NCBI GenBank assembly: GCA_012295275.1
Contig: CM022672.1
Location: forward strand, 28,835,472-28,899,471
Direction of reading: 5' to 3'
From: Chrysomallon squamiferum
Taxonomy: Eukaryota; Mollusca; Gastropoda; Neomphalida; Peltospiridae
Length of the DNA: 64,000 nt
The position numbers and the translations under genes were made by a program. Shown one piece after another: positions 36,061 to 47,734 of the stretch; position 1 is the stretch's first letter; each line of letters opens with the position of its first letter. The notes under the pieces are model-generated. The model saw only the letters and a program-made list of their open reading frames with translations, had not been told where the DNA came from and did no database searches.

Positions 36061-36482
36061 ATAACACAATGTAAAACACTTGAAATTACTGTTCAGCTGA
36101 TATCTGGAATTCTAAAGAATTTAGAAATTTATGGAGAAAAGACAAACCCAGCTCAGTGGTTTTTATTATACTTTTTTTTAAATTGGATTTACTTCATAGG
36201 ATAAAAATGATTAAATACATTTAAAAATATGATTACTCAGCTTTGACAGTCTGGAGAGGAAAAACATCTTTCTTGAAACCACAGCTTTTTCATTAGTATA
36301 ATGATAAAAATTAACATATTTTTAATGTACCTTTTTAATTTAGGTGACATTATTTTACTATAACTTTAACAATGAAACTAGTGACATTTAGAACTCAAAA
36401 TAGAAGAAATAATTTGCAACAGTTTCAGTTGAAACGGATGTATTCATGAACAAATTTCTAAAACCGATCCTTATCTCTGCAG

Positions 36483-36839
36483 GATGCAGCAACACTTGCA
36501 TTCCATGATTGGCGTCAAATGCATTTTGATAGCAGACCAAACCTATCCATAAAACAGACTGGAAATCGTGTTCGAGCTGGAAACCATAGAATCTACAAGT
36601 GCGAAGACTGTGCATACCAGACAAATCACTTATCAAAATTCCGAGACCATAGAAGAATCCACACAAAAGATTATATCCAGTGTGAGCTGTGTCCAAGACA
36701 CTTCTGCAGCAGATCAAACTATTCAAACCACATGAAGCTGCATGCTGGTCTGCTCAACTGTAGCATCTGTGGCAAAAAATATTTTTCTTTGTCAGGATTT
36801 CTCTCCCACCAGAAGTTGCACAAAGGACTGCCTCATTAA
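36483..36839 (+). CDS. Array exon 6: three C2H2 fingers
   Basis: The acceptor CCTTATCTCTGCAG opens GAT GCA GCA in phase 0; 118 residues to TAA. Fingers C40-C43-H56-H60, C67-C70-H83-H87, C93-C96-H109-H113. The finger 1-2 linker is TKDY, and HMKLHAGLL replaces the usual HMKGHAGLL before finger 3. It is the best match to the relict at 33004. AATAAA at 37205-37210. Confidence 0.87.
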   Translation, partial: DAATLAFHDWRQMHFDSRPNLSIKQTGNRVRAGNHRIYKCEDCAYQTNHLSKFRDHRRIHTKDYIQCELCPRHFCSRSNYSNHMKLHAGLLNCSICGKKYFSLSGFLSHQKLHKGLPH

Positions 36840-37343
36840 AAAAAAATTATATATATATTTTTTTTTTTGCATTTTAAAATAGAAAAGGACATATATATTT
36901 AAATGATATTTTCAGTTGGACTGTTTGTTTCTATGTTGAAAAAAAGGAGATAAATTTATATCAAGTGTATGTTTTACGATTTTTAATGATATTGATATTA
37001 GACTGATATGTCAAGGCTTGTCCACAATGTTTTCATTTATCATAATGTTTAGAATATTAATTAATTTTATTAGTTGTGTTTTACTTTTTATGAGAATAGC
37101 TGTTTCATATTATCTGTTGTTTAGTTTTCTCTTAAATCTAGTGTAAATATGACTCGATTAAAGCTAGGTATTACTGCATCTCCCTCCCCACTCCCCACCA
37201 AGAAAATAAAATAAAAATTATAAATAATCACAGTAACCAACAAACTAGTGGCACTGACTTCATATTTTATTTGTTAAAAGAAGTAATTCATTAATTCAGA
37301 TTAATGGAGAAAAATTCTAAAAGTAACTTCATTATCTCTGCAG

Positions 37344-37679
37344 ACTTCGGCTTTATCTAGTTCAGTTGACTGGGATGAAGTACATTACAGGAACAGAAAT
37401 CTGATATCTGCCAGAAAAAGAAGAAAGAAGATTCATTTCTGTGATGATTGTAACTATCGGACATCCCACATCACAAATTTCAAGGATCACAGGAGGATAC
37501 ATACTGGAGAATATATTAAGTGCCCTTTGTGTCCAAGTCGGTTCTATAGCAAATCTAACTATGGAAGTCATATGAAAGGTCATGCAGGCTTGCTAAAGTG
37601 TCCAGTATGTGGAAAACAGTATACATCACTTGGTGGTTTATTGGCTCATAGGAAAACCTGTGAGAAACAAAATTGTTGA
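37344..37679 (+). CDS. Array exon 7: three fingers, last one C2HC
   Basis: The acceptor TTATCTCTGCAG opens ACT TCG GCT in phase 0; 111 residues to TGA 37677-37679. The exon has no ATG before its fingers, so it depends on splicing. Basic run RKRRKK before fingers C33-C36-H49-H53, C60-C63-H76-H80 and C86-C89-H102-C106. Two overlapping AATAAA signals at 37836-37846. Confidence 0.87.
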   Translation, partial: TSALSSSVDWDEVHYRNRNLISARKRRKKIHFCDDCNYRTSHITNFKDHRRIHTGEYIKCPLCPSRFYSKSNYGSHMKGHAGLLKCPVCGKQYTSLGGLLAHRKTCEKQNC

Positions 37680-38034
37680 CATTGACAGAGTATAAAATTA
37701 AAGCGTGTTTTCACCAAAATGTTTCTAGTTTCTCTTCTACTAGTAATTGTTACTGTTCCTTTTAAATAATTGGCATTATTCTTGAAATTTGTTCAGACCT
37801 TAGTCATTTTCTATTATTTTGTTTATTGCAGTTTGAATAAAATAAAAACAGTTTGGTATCTGTTTTGTTTTTTGTGTGTGTGAATTACAAGTTTCTGATA
37901 AATGTCACCCCTGAAGAAGTAATCATATATTCTGACTTGTCAAAATATTATTTTACTGTTTAATAGTAACCAAAATGTAATCACAGAAGCTCAACTTTAA
38001 AGACACTTGTTAAATTAGCGTGCATGTGTGTAGG

Positions 38035-38154
<120 letters not shown>

Positions 38155-38367
38155 CTGTCATAATGAAAACATTCAGAAAAGCAAATATATTAACCAAAAA
38201 TACTAATAATTAAGGATACAATGTTTCTTGACTCTGAGAAATTAGAATAGGAAGTTAATAGTTCCATTATTTAATAATTTTGTTTTAAGATGGTTAACCT
38301 ATTCATACAAGTTACTTCCACACTTGGTAATGAGTTATTCATAAAGCACTTCATTATTCTTTCACAG

Positions 38368-38697
38368 CATTCTCAACTGCTGGCCTTACATCGGCCCAGT
38401 GATGCAGCAGTTTTTACCAAAACATCTGTTAACAAGAAGAAGATATTCCACTGTGATGTATGTAGCTACCAGACTTCTAATTCAACTCATATCACAAATC
38501 ACAAAAGAATACACACTGGAGAGTATTTTAGATGTCATCTCTGTCCAAGTCGCTTTTCCAGCAGAAGTAACTATGCTATTCATATGAAGGGACATGCAGG
38601 TTTACTCAAGTGTGCTGTCTGTGGAAAGACGTACACTTCAATACAAGGACTTATATCTCATAGAAAAATGCACAAGCTGTTTCCAAAACAAAGTTAG
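38368..38697 (+). CDS. Array exon 8: three C2H2 fingers
   Basis: The acceptor TTATTCTTTCACAG opens CAT TCT CAA in phase 0; 109 residues to TAG. Linker of about 26 residues, then C29-C32-H45-H49, C56-C59-H72-H76, C82-C85-H98-H102. The linker 1-2 is TGEYF, closest in the array to canonical TGEKP. Finger 2 (SRSNYAIH) closes the S-N-Y block of exons 3-8. A long 3' region has AATAAA at 39352-39357. Confidence 0.87.
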   Translation, partial: HSQLLALHRPSDAAVFTKTSVNKKKIFHCDVCSYQTSNSTHITNHKRIHTGEYFRCHLCPSRFSSRSNYAIHMKGHAGLLKCAVCGKTYTSIQGLISHRKMHKLFPKQS

Positions 38698-41221
38698 GTG
38701 ATACTCCCTTTGGTACTTCTATTACAAGAGCTTAATGAGGTATATTTCAAAGGATAAAGTGAACTAGAAAAACAAATTTATTGGCAGATTGATTATACAT
38801 ATGGTATTACATGGTACAGTTTGAGAGAAAAAAATAGAAATTTTATTATTTGGTAGCAGCAGCAAAGCAAAGCAGGCTACCCACAAGTGATGAGCATAAA
38901 AAGGACTTGCAGAAGAAGTGGAGAAACCAACCAAAAGGCCTAAAACCAAATCTTGTTTTAAATACATATCATTACTGTTCAGTTACAGACCTGTAGGAAT
39001 TTGATGGTTTGATTATTTTTATGAGTAGCTCTCTGTTCATTCAGTGTGTGCAAAGTTTGGAGCCAATCTTTCATACGGACCATTTTCTGTATCCTCTTTG
39101 GAAACAGTTTTAATGAGAAAATATAATTATGTTGTTCCATTTAATCCCTCACACAAAAGGAAGAAAGAAATCTGTGCTGAATAATATATTTTTTTTGTTT
39201 TGTTTACAAATTTTGAACAGTTTCAGTACTTTTTTCTCAGTTTTTGTGTACTACGAGTATATCGCATAGGAATGAAAACTTCAGATGTTACTTACATTAT
39301 GAGTACTTTCCAAGTGCATTTTGTATTGGTGTTTTAGCATGCTCATAAAATAATAAAATAAAGAACATATATATAATAAACCTATCTAAATAATAAAAAT
39401 AATAATAAATGCCATCTGAAAATATAGTTTCAGATCCTTAAAGTACAGTGATATCTTGGTTCTCTAATGACCCTTTTTGAATAAATCAATTCTTGAGTTA
39501 CAAAGTTTTGTTGAAATCATTTCAGAAAAACTAGCAAATGGCACAATGAGCATTTTCAACATTTTAAGCAACAAATTTTGTTAGACAGGTTTTTGTGAAA
39601 ATAAAGTGAAATAAACAGATTGTAGTGGTGTAAAGGGACAGAACAGAAAGGAGAAGAGTTACCTGACTCTTGATGCAAGGTAATTCCTCTTCCAAACAGT
39701 AACTCCTCTTTTCCTCACCCCTTTCCACTTACACCATCTGCATTCTTCTGTACAGGTAAAGTGCAGTTTAAGTTTCATTTACTCTGTTGATAGTTTTTTT
39801 GTGTATGTGATGTTATGCTTGTAAGTATTATTAATTCAGGTTTAAATAACCTATTGATCTTTATTTTATTTTATTATTTTATTTTTTATATTTTTTATTT
39901 TTTTATTTTTTACATAAAATTGTTTATAAAACAGAATTTTGGGGCTCTGTAACATTTTAAATCAATTTATAATATTACTTATGGAGTAAAAATGTATTTG
40001 TTTTTAGAACTTTTTCTGGAATGGAATTAAGTTTGAAAATCATGGTACCACTGTACTTTTATCATGTGATTATGTATATAATTTTAAAGTTATACCTTAT
40101 GTGGAAAGAAAACAATAACTTTTGTAATATTTTTATGCATCAGTTCCAAAAGATGATCAAAATTATTTATCTTGTGAACATTAATATTTATTGATCATAG
40201 ACAGACCTTATTTCTTTAATTATGTAAATTTTGCAGAAGTGAAATATTATTTATTGCTTCTAATCAGTATACCATGAACTTAATTTTATTGTAATCCTGT
40301 ATATCTTAAGCTTGACAATTTGTAAGAATAAAAAAATAATAATAATAAAAAAAAAACTTGCATATGAAAAGAAAAAGATTCTCTTTAATTTTTATTTTTA
40401 TTTTTTTATTTATTAGGCTATCAGAAAAACCTACGTCAGTTTCCTTAGTTACATTTCCATAATATGTACATGTATTACATGATGTTATACATAGACACAT
40501 ACAAACATACATCGTTTATATACACATTTAAAAACAAAAACCCCAATAAACCAAAAAACCCAAAACCCCAGAAAACAACCAGTATTTTACATAATAGTAT
40601 GTTTTGATATATTGAAGTTAAAATGTTATTTTGAAAAATTAACATTTATATAAATAAATACAAGTTATGCAAATTGAGTATTTGTTTTGTTTGGTTATTT
40701 ATGTTAGTTCCTTGATTCCCAAAAATTATTATTAGTCTTTTTTCATTTGTATATTTAGGCATTGGTAGGCGGAATTATAAAACACATGCAACTTGATGCA
40801 ATAATTAAGCATCAAATGATTATATTAAAAGCATTTTATTACATAATGATACTTAAATATTTTTTAATATTAGTTCCATCCATGTTAATTGTTATTCATC
40901 AAATTTCATTACTATCATTATTATTTTTTAATTAGTATCATTTTCTCATTTATTAGAACAATAAACAATTTATATTCTTATGATAATAAATTAATATCTT
41001 GTATGAATGGCAGATGTGGAAATGTTACCACTTATACTTACAATATCTTAGTATGAGTACTTAAAAAAAAAAAAAAAAAAAAAGTTATTAAATAAATAAA
41101 TAAAGTGAAAAATCCCCATATATGTGTAACCTTGTGGAAATCTAGAAAGTGGATAAAGGACATGTTATGAGGCACTGTACATGGACTTCAAAGTAATGAA
41201 CCTTTCCATTGTTTTCTACAG
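38698..41221. other. 2.5 kb gap between array exons 8 and 9
   Basis: No finger remnant recognised. There are T-rich runs at 39860-39910 and an A-run at 41062-41083. The gap separates the S-N-Y block from the Q-K-S-R-L block of exons. Confidence 0.5.
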
Positions 41222-41587
41222 AGAACTGATTACATCCAAGAGACCTTCAGGTCCCATGGCAGCAAAGCAGCACACATGAATCCTTTGAGTTATTCACATG
41301 ACTTTATGCTTAGGAATGTGGAATCCCATAAACTGAAGAAGTGTGACATGTGCGATTATAAAACTTCAAACAGCTCTCACATGAAACTTCACAAGAAGGT
41401 TCACTCAAAGGATTTCTTCAACTGTCACATCTGTCCTAGTCATTTTTATCAGAAGGATCGTCTGGAAAATCACCTCAAGGGCCATGCAGGTCTTCTTAGG
41501 TGTGAAGTTTGTGGCAAACAATATTCATCTGTCGAAGGTCTTGCCTATCACAGAAAGTCCAGAAAAGGCCTCTGTGGTTACCTTTAA
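41222..41587 (+). CDS. Array exon 9: three fingers, atypical last ligand
   Basis: The acceptor CATTGTTTTCTACAG opens AGA ACT GAT in phase 0; 121 residues to TAA. Fingers C41-C44-H57-H61, C68-C71-H84-H88, C94-C97-H110. The fourth ligand of finger 3 can only be C118, seven residues on, so this finger may be loose. Finger 2 changes to the QKDRLENH helix and finger 3 to SSVEGLAYH, starting a new sub-block. No AATAAA seen in the next kilobase. Confidence 0.86.
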   Translation, partial: RTDYIQETFRSHGSKAAHMNPLSYSHDFMLRNVESHKLKKCDMCDYKTSNSSHMKLHKKVHSKDFFNCHICPSHFYQKDRLENHLKGHAGLLRCEVCGKQYSSVEGLAYHRKSRKGLCGYL

Positions 41588-42652
41588 GAGGAAAAGCAGA
41601 AATTAGGAACTGGTACTTTTCATGAAACTCATTCAATATGATGGCAACATTTAGTCACAATTTGATTACTTAATGAATCCAAGTTGCTATTTAATAACCA
41701 CTACAATGCTGTTTATAATTGTTATGTTTCAGTGATGTCTACAAGTTAATAGATACAGTTAAAATACTAAATATAATTAATTACATTTATAATCGGTCAA
41801 TCATAATTTTGTGGTTTTCTAAGCTCTTCTGTAACATTTATATTGTTGCTGCTCTTCACTAGACCATTAATTTAGACACTTTATATTTAAAAAATGCAGT
41901 GAATACGTATATTTTAAATTTTTGGCTCTTCTTGAAATTTATCTTTATTATTTTATTGATATATATATTGACTGTTGTGTTATTATTTCCTTAACATTAA
42001 TATTTTATTATAATCAATTAAATCAATTATTACATTTGTATTACTGTTGTATAGTTCTGCTAATTCTGTTGATATCAATATTTTGACTACTGATGCATTC
42101 ACGTTACCACTAACTCATCATGGTATCAGATCTGTTTACAATACATTTTTATTAACAGTTCAGTGAAATTATTATTTTATATTAGATTATTAGCAAGAAA
42201 AAATATATTGAAATTCATATTTTAATATTATATTTAAAACATTTTATCTTGTCAGTATCATTGTTGATATATGGACATACAGTTTACTATGTATTATTTG
42301 TGTTGGTTCCTGTTTCCAAGAAAGATGTAGATCATGCTACAAAATTAGTTTTCTTTGTTAAGAAGAATTAACGTATTAACAGATTTTCAATTTGTTACAC
42401 CTCTAGCATTTGGTCACATATTAACACATTATTTTGGTGTGTTCTTGGTTATAATTACCATTTTAATTTTTTAAAATTATTTTCATAATTAAGTGAAACT
42501 GTTGACAGGGGTTCTTTGGGAAAAACATTTCCTACTAGTATTTTTTGTTCATTTCATACCATTGTTTGAACTTCATATTTATGATGTAAATGTGGTGTGT
42601 AAATCTTTGGCATGGGTGAAGAACTAAACCACATCTTCCTCATATTTCACAG
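41588..42652. other. Gap between array exons 9 and 10
   Basis: AT-rich 3' UTR and intron, no coding signal. Confidence 0.5.
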
Positions 42653-43090
42653 ACCTCAAGGCAATCCAATTTTCCAGTTCCTGGCATGATGTCACCACAT
42701 CTTCAACAACAGCAGGCAGGTTATGGTCCTGAGTTCTCAGTTCAGCAGCAACAATCATTTGATACACAGACATCATCTTCAATGCATCAAAGTCCTTCAG
42801 GCTATCACAGTTTGTCTGCATATGAGGATCCAAATGCAAACAAAATTTATAAATGTGATCACTGTAATTATCGAACTAACATACAAGCAAGTCTGAGAAT
42901 ACATCAGCGGATACACACTGGCAATCTTTTCCGTTGTAATATATGTCCTAGTTACTTTTATCAGAAATCACGACTGAAACATCATCTAGATGCTCATGCT
43001 GGTCTTCTTAAATGCCCTACATGTGGGAAACAGTATGGATCAAAAGAAGGACTTGTCAATCACATGTTTAAATGTGGACAACAAGGATAA
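42653..43090 (+). CDS. Array exon 10: Gln-rich linker plus three fingers
   Basis: The acceptor CTCATATTTCACAG opens ACC TCA AGG in phase 0; 145 residues to TAA, longer than its neighbours because of a Gln/Ser-rich linker (HLQQQQ, QQQQSF, SSSMHQSPS) of about 65 residues that could act as an activation segment. Fingers C68-C71-H84-H88, C95-C98-H111-H115, then C121-C124-H137-C141. Finger 2 helix QKSRLKHH. AATAAA at 43176-43181. Confidence 0.87.
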   Translation, partial: TSRQSNFPVPGMMSPHLQQQQAGYGPEFSVQQQQSFDTQTSSSMHQSPSGYHSLSAYEDPNANKIYKCDHCNYRTNIQASLRIHQRIHTGNLFRCNICPSYFYQKSRLKHHLDAHAGLLKCPTCGKQYGSKEGLVNHMFKCGQQG

Positions 43091-43950
43091 CTGTGCATAA
43101 TTGTTGTAAATGTGTGTTTGATTTAGATAGTTCTCTACATACAGATTTAAAGTATACCTCAGTCATCAGACATCTAATAAAGTTGTGTATTTAACTGATT
43201 TTTGAAAGACTTCATTTTAAAACTAAAACTGACCTGATTTAAATACATAGTAGTACATAGTTGCTTGCTTGGTTTGAAGTTTGATACCTTACTGTGATGT
43301 TAAAGCATTTTAATATATTATTAATTTTTATTTTCTACTTACATTTATTTTTCAGGCTGTCTTCTTATCTTTTTTTTTTTTTCATGTTGGAGTTTACTTT
43401 TTTTGAATTATTTTCTGTTACTTGAAGGAACAAAATGCTGATGATTTAAAAGTATTTGTAATTAGTAAAATTTAATTAAAAAGTAAAACATTCTGAATAT
43501 AACCACATTAAATGTAACTAATTCATACCATTAGTTGTCTAAATTGAGAATTGTTATTTAATATATATATATATTTTTTTTTTTGTAATCATCTTGTTGA
43601 TTATATGTAAACACTGAATTTAGAAACAATAAATATTTTCAATTACAACTCTGGTTACTTCTTTGCTTTTAATATTTTTTAAAAAGTAAATACTTTTAAT
43701 TTCAAAATCATTTTAGTTAAGTTTATTGGTAAATGAAATCACAAAACAATCAGTTTTGTTTCAGATTTTCTCTTACATCATCATGTTAATGAGGTTATGT
43801 GAAATGTGAAATGTTTTAACTGTTTATTTCCACACATAAAGATTAGGGTAAACTATGAAATTGCTGTCTTGGGTGTAAACCAATGTGGATTATGGTTTGA
43901 CTGGAGATGATGGTGAAAAGAAAACTAAGTCTTTACCTTCTTCTCCACAG
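43091..43950. other. Gap between array exons 10 and 11
   Basis: 3' UTR and intron; T-run at 43372-43382 and (TA)n at about 43560-43573. No coding signal. Confidence 0.5.
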
Positions 43951-44298
43951 GACAACACCTCTGTGCATGACAACCCATTTGATGATAATCATTATCAGAT
44001 AAAGACAGCTGCACCAGTTTCCAGACAAATGAAGCTGTGTGATGGGAACAAAATATGCAGTTACTGTGGATACCAAACAGGCAATGCTACAAATTTAAAA
44101 AGACACGTCAAAGTTCACACAAGGGATTTTTTCAAGTGTCACCTTTGCAAAAGTCATTTTTATCAGAAATCTCGTCTGAAGAACCATTTGAAAGCCCATG
44201 CAGGTGAACTTTGTTGTTCAGTTTGTGGCAAACATTATGGATCTGTGGAAGGATTGGCTTACCACAGAAAGAAACATGTGACAGACAGACCTGTGTGA
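43951..44298 (+). CDS. Array exon 11: three C2H2 fingers
   Basis: The acceptor CCTTCTTCTCCACAG opens GAC AAC ACC in phase 0; 115 residues to TGA. The open frame runs back into the intron to 43885, so retention is possible, but the acceptor is strong. Fingers C36-C39-H52-H56, C63-C66-H79-H83, C89-C92-H105-H109. HAGELCC replaces the HAGLLKC linker before finger 3. Finger 2 QKSRLKNH and finger 3 GSVEGLAYHRK tie it to exons 9 and 10. AATAAA at 44438-44443. Confidence 0.87.
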   Translation, partial: DNTSVHDNPFDDNHYQIKTAAPVSRQMKLCDGNKICSYCGYQTGNATNLKRHVKVHTRDFFKCHLCKSHFYQKSRLKNHLKAHAGELCCSVCGKHYGSVEGLAYHRKKHVTDRPV

Positions 44299-44698
44299 AG
44301 TAAAGTCAGAAACACTTTGTTATCTTTGGACAAAATGTTGTTTCTGTGTTGGATCTTACCATACTATAAATTACAGTGTACGGCTGCATAAAATTTCACT
44401 GCATCTAATTTCTTATTTGTTCAGAACAGGAAAGGAAAATAAAAAATAACATTGCTGCAGTATTACTTCTAATTTCAATGTTGAAACATATATTCACCAC
44501 TTGAAAGAGCAAGTATGGTTACTTCACTGAAATTCCAAAGCCAGATTAAATATAATGTAGATATTTATCTTCTGTTTCTTTTGGGGTTGTTGTTTTATGG
44601 GTTTTTTAATTGTTTTTTATTATTATTTTTCTTTATAAGCAAGTTGGAGTTACTAAAATACTAGCAGTTTTCTTATAATGTGTCTTTTTGATTGACAG
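44299..44698. other. Gap between array exons 11 and 12
   Basis: 3' UTR of exon 11 and a short intron; nothing else seen. Confidence 0.5.
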
Positions 44699-45055
44699 AG
44701 GGTTGATGCTTCACAATGTGAAAACATGGCTCACACAGTATTTCAACATTATCATCCACAACAACTGCAAGGAAGTGTGCTGAAGAAGTGTGACCAATGC
44801 AGGTTCACAACAAAACACCTGTCATGTCTGAACAGACATAAACGTATTCACACTGGCAATATGTTCAAATGCAGTCTTTGTCCTAGACGCTTCTACAGTA
44901 AATCATGTCTTGTGCTGCATCTGCAAGGTCATGCTGGCAAACTCAGATGTCCAACTTGTGACAAGCAATATTCCTCAGCAGAAGGCCTTGCCTACCATAT
45001 CAAAAGATTAAGAGGAAATTGTAATACTTCTAGATGTGTCACGCAGTCTGACTAA
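44699..45055 (+). CDS. Array exon 12: three fingers, last one C2HC
   Basis: The acceptor TTTTTGATTGACAG opens AGG GTT GAT in phase 0; 118 residues to TAA. Fingers C31-C34-H47-H51, C58-C61-H74-H78, C84-C87-H100, with C108 as the only nearby fourth ligand (HIKRLRGNC). Finger 1 reads CRFTT in place of the C-x-Y-x-T form. Finger 2 helix SKSCLVLH is intermediate between blocks. AATAAA overlaps the stop (45055-45060), with a second at 45156-45161. Confidence 0.86.
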   Translation, partial: RVDASQCENMAHTVFQHYHPQQLQGSVLKKCDQCRFTTKHLSCLNRHKRIHTGNMFKCSLCPRRFYSKSCLVLHLQGHAGKLRCPTCDKQYSSAEGLAYHIKRLRGNCNTSRCVTQSD

Positions 45056-45712
45056 ATAAAGCAAATATGTTTAATTAGTAGTTAAAAAGTAACTACTACA
45101 TTTAAAAGAAAGAATATCTTTTAATACTATTAACATTTACTTTCATTATTTACAAAATAAATATGTTTGTATAAATGTCTTTAATATCGTGTTAATAAAA
45201 GTAAAGAATTGTTTGACATTTTTTTCAGTTTTGTAAAATAAATATTTGTGATTCTGATTGTTGTTTTTATTGAAGTGAAAATATAGCTGGCTTATCATTT
45301 TTTACTAGTCATAATAGTAATGTTTTAAGTTAAGTCACACACGTGTGTACACACAGCAATATTATTTAATGTTGAGAAATTTAGTATAAAATGATTATTA
45401 TATATATCTGCTGGTGTTTTGATGTGTTGCTGCACATACTTTTTAGAAACCAAATTAATAATATAAAGTGTTTAAATATATGTGTATTATACAAAAAGGG
45501 AGATATAAACTTACTGACAGAAATACACATACATATAAACAAGACTAACACATTACTTATCAGGCATTTTTTTTTGTTTTTTACTTACGACATTAAAATA
45601 AAAGCAGGTTGGTAAGAATAATTTAAGCTTTTTTTTTAAATATATTTCTAATCAAACTGAATATTAAGCATCCAAATATTTTTAAGTTTTCTATTAAATT
45701 TGTTATTCACAG
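45056..45712. other. Gap between array exons 12 and 13
   Basis: AT-rich with a frame at 45391-45615 that is low-complexity and unsupported. Confidence 0.5.
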
Positions 45713-46054
45713 CAAGAGAACTTGTTTGGTCCTCCTACTGACAAGAATATGCTTTGCTTGGGTTTATCAGCATCCTTCACATCTGCATCTCAAAGACGAC
45801 CCAAAAAAGTTCATCTTTGTGACCAGTGTCCATACCGCACTCACCAGGCTTGTCACATGAGAAGTCACAGAATGGTGCACACTGGTGACTTTTTTCAGTG
45901 TCAGCTTTGCCCACGACACTTCTCCAACAAGACTCAATTACAGTATCACCATAAGGCACATCTTGGTTTGTTGAAATGTCCCATCTGTAACAAACAGTAT
46001 TCTTCCAATGAAGGACTTGCTTATCACAGAAGAACAGTACACAAGAAGAAATAG
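45713..46054 (+). CDS. Array exon 13: three C2H2 fingers
   Basis: The acceptor TTTGTTATTCACAG opens CAA GAG AAC in phase 0; 113 residues to TAG. Fingers C36-C39-H52-H56, C63-C66-H79-H83, C89-C92-H105-H110. CPYRT, HRMVHTGDFFQC and CPRHFSNKTQLQYH are nearly shared with exon 14, so they are a recent duplicate pair. The linker before finger 3 is HLGLLKC. No AATAAA was noticed before exon 14. Confidence 0.87.
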   Translation, partial: QENLFGPPTDKNMLCLGLSASFTSASQRRPKKVHLCDQCPYRTHQACHMRSHRMVHTGDFFQCQLCPRHFSNKTQLQYHHKAHLGLLKCPICNKQYSSNEGLAYHRRTVHKKK

Positions 46055-46500
46055 TTATTATACAGACTGGAAACATGACGAATATAAATGATGATTTGTA
46101 TGGATTATGGATTGCTAAAGACAAATCATTTTGTAAACATGATGTTATATTAGTTGATCACTTAACTGTAAAATTCAAACTCTGTTGTGACCAAAAAATA
46201 CAAAAGTTATTTTTATTATTTTTATTTTGTTTTATTGGAGCAATAATTTTTACAGTTTTATATTTTATTTAAAATCCTTCCCCAAACATCTCAATATAGC
46301 AACAATTATGAATTGTCAAGATATGTGCAGTAACAGACTAACCATACAGGATACATGTGTCAAAGTGGCATCTAGTGGATAAACCATAGTTTGATTAATT
46401 TAATATGAAAGTGTCTGGTAAGGGGGCAGTGATGTTGTCTTACAGATGTTATTATCAAGTACATTAAAAAGTATTATTTTCAATTATCTTCTTTCTGCAG

Positions 46501-46854
46501 CAGAGATCTCCACCAGCTTCTGCCACTCAATCTGACTTGCTATCAGTGAACAGAAGAAAGAAACTTCATTTCTGTGACCAGTGTCCATACAAGACACCAC
46601 ACTCCTCACACATGACCAGTCATAGGATGGTTCACACTGGACAGTTTCTTCAGTGTCATCTATGTCCAAGACACTTCTCTAACAAGGCTCAATTGCAATA
46701 TCACCTAAAGGCTCATTATGGAATGCTAAAGTGTCCTATTTGTGATAGGAAATACACCTCAGCAAGTGGACTCTTCTATCACAAGAAACGATTTCATAAA
46801 TATGATAATTTAATTAGTTCTGAGTCTTTGGATTACAGTAACATTCATGATTAA
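46501..46854 (+). CDS. Array exon 14: three C2H2 fingers
   Basis: The acceptor TTCTTTCTGCAG is followed at once by CAG (NAGNAG), so the exon starts at 46501 or 46504, both in phase 0; 117 residues to TAA. Fingers C25-C28-H41-H45, C52-C55-H68-H72, C78-C81-H94-H99. It differs from its sibling exon 13 mostly in finger 1 (PHSSHMTSH against HQACHMRSH) and in a longer tail. HYGMLKC replaces HAGLLKC. No AATAAA noticed nearby. Confidence 0.87.
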   Translation, partial: QRSPPASATQSDLLSVNRRKKLHFCDQCPYKTPHSSHMTSHRMVHTGQFLQCHLCPRHFSNKAQLQYHLKAHYGMLKCPICDRKYTSASGLFYHKKRFHKYDNLISSESLDYSNIHD

Positions 46855-47411
46855 CTGTGTTTTTAAAAAAACATATTTAGCCATGTAAGCATAGAAAATT
46901 CTTATCACTTTTTCTCATTTTCCAAATGTATTTTACCTACTTTATCTTTCTTTCTCTCTCATACACTTGGAAAATATAAAATGATTTGTTTGTGTGAGTG
47001 TTTGTGATTATTTGTTATGACATAATCAGATTAATTAATATTGGTTTTAAGGAACTAATTCTTTTTTAACAAATATTTAACATTATTTACAAAGTTTTGA
47101 CCATAAATGTTGAAAACAAAAGGTGTTATTTTCATGTCTAAATTATATATTTGATTAATTTTTTTTTTTTTTATTTATGTCCTAAATATGAAAAGATCAA
47201 ATAATATGGCACTTCAGAACCTTTTAATTAGGAATGGTTTTTTAAAAGTTAGAAAAATTGCAAAGCTTTAACTGCTCTCTATCAGGAATCTTAACCAGAT
47301 AATGTAAACAGTCTTGTTTTGCAGATAAAAATGACATTAAATATATTTAAATAACATAACATTAGAATCCAGTAATTGAAGTAAACTACAAGATTACCTT
47401 TTCCTCTTCAG
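46855..47411. other. Gap between array exons 14 and 15
   Basis: AT-rich with a T-run at 47159-47172; nothing coding. Confidence 0.5.
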
Positions 47412-47734
47412 AAACTGAGTGATGATGGTGAGACACTGCAGTCTGCTAAACTGTTGACTGACCAAGATATACCAGCCATTCCACAGACCCCTGAAAGAAA
47501 TGTGATCAGTGTAACTACACCACTTTATACACGTCTCACTTGAACACACACTACAGAAAACATACTGGAAACTTTTTTCAGTGTCACCTCTGTCCCAGAC
47601 ATTTTTTCTATAAAAACCAGCTGAAGTATCATTTGAAAGGACATGATGGTTCCCTATCCTGCTCCATATGTGGCAAAATATACACTTCTATAGTAGGATT
47701 ATGTACACATATCAAAAGTCTTAACCATATCTGA
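47412..47734 (+). pseudogene. Array exon 15: three fingers, frameshifted ahead of finger 1
   Basis: The acceptor TTTTCCTCTTCAG opens AAA CTG AGT in phase 0 and reads a normal linker (SDDGETLQSAKLLTDQDIP..). The fingers (KCDQCNYTTLYTSHLNTHYRKH, FFQCHLCPRHFFYKNQLKYH, LSCSICGKIYTSIVGLCTH) are in a different frame. The join falls in the A-rich CTGAAAGAAATGT at 47491-47503; one base appears to be missing. In the linker frame a TGA comes at about 47541; in the finger frame a TGA lies at 47492-47494. A weak internal acceptor, CTGAAAG before 47498, would restore phase 0 for the fingers alone. Otherwise the exon is dead, or the base is a sequencing error. The helix YKNQLKYH places it with exons 13 and 14. 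Confidence 0.75.

Noticed and set aside
45777-46124. Minus-strand frames opposite array exons (also 36388-36726, 28059-28358, 46484-46669)
   Set aside because: They are antisense shadows of the finger exons with no domain of their own.
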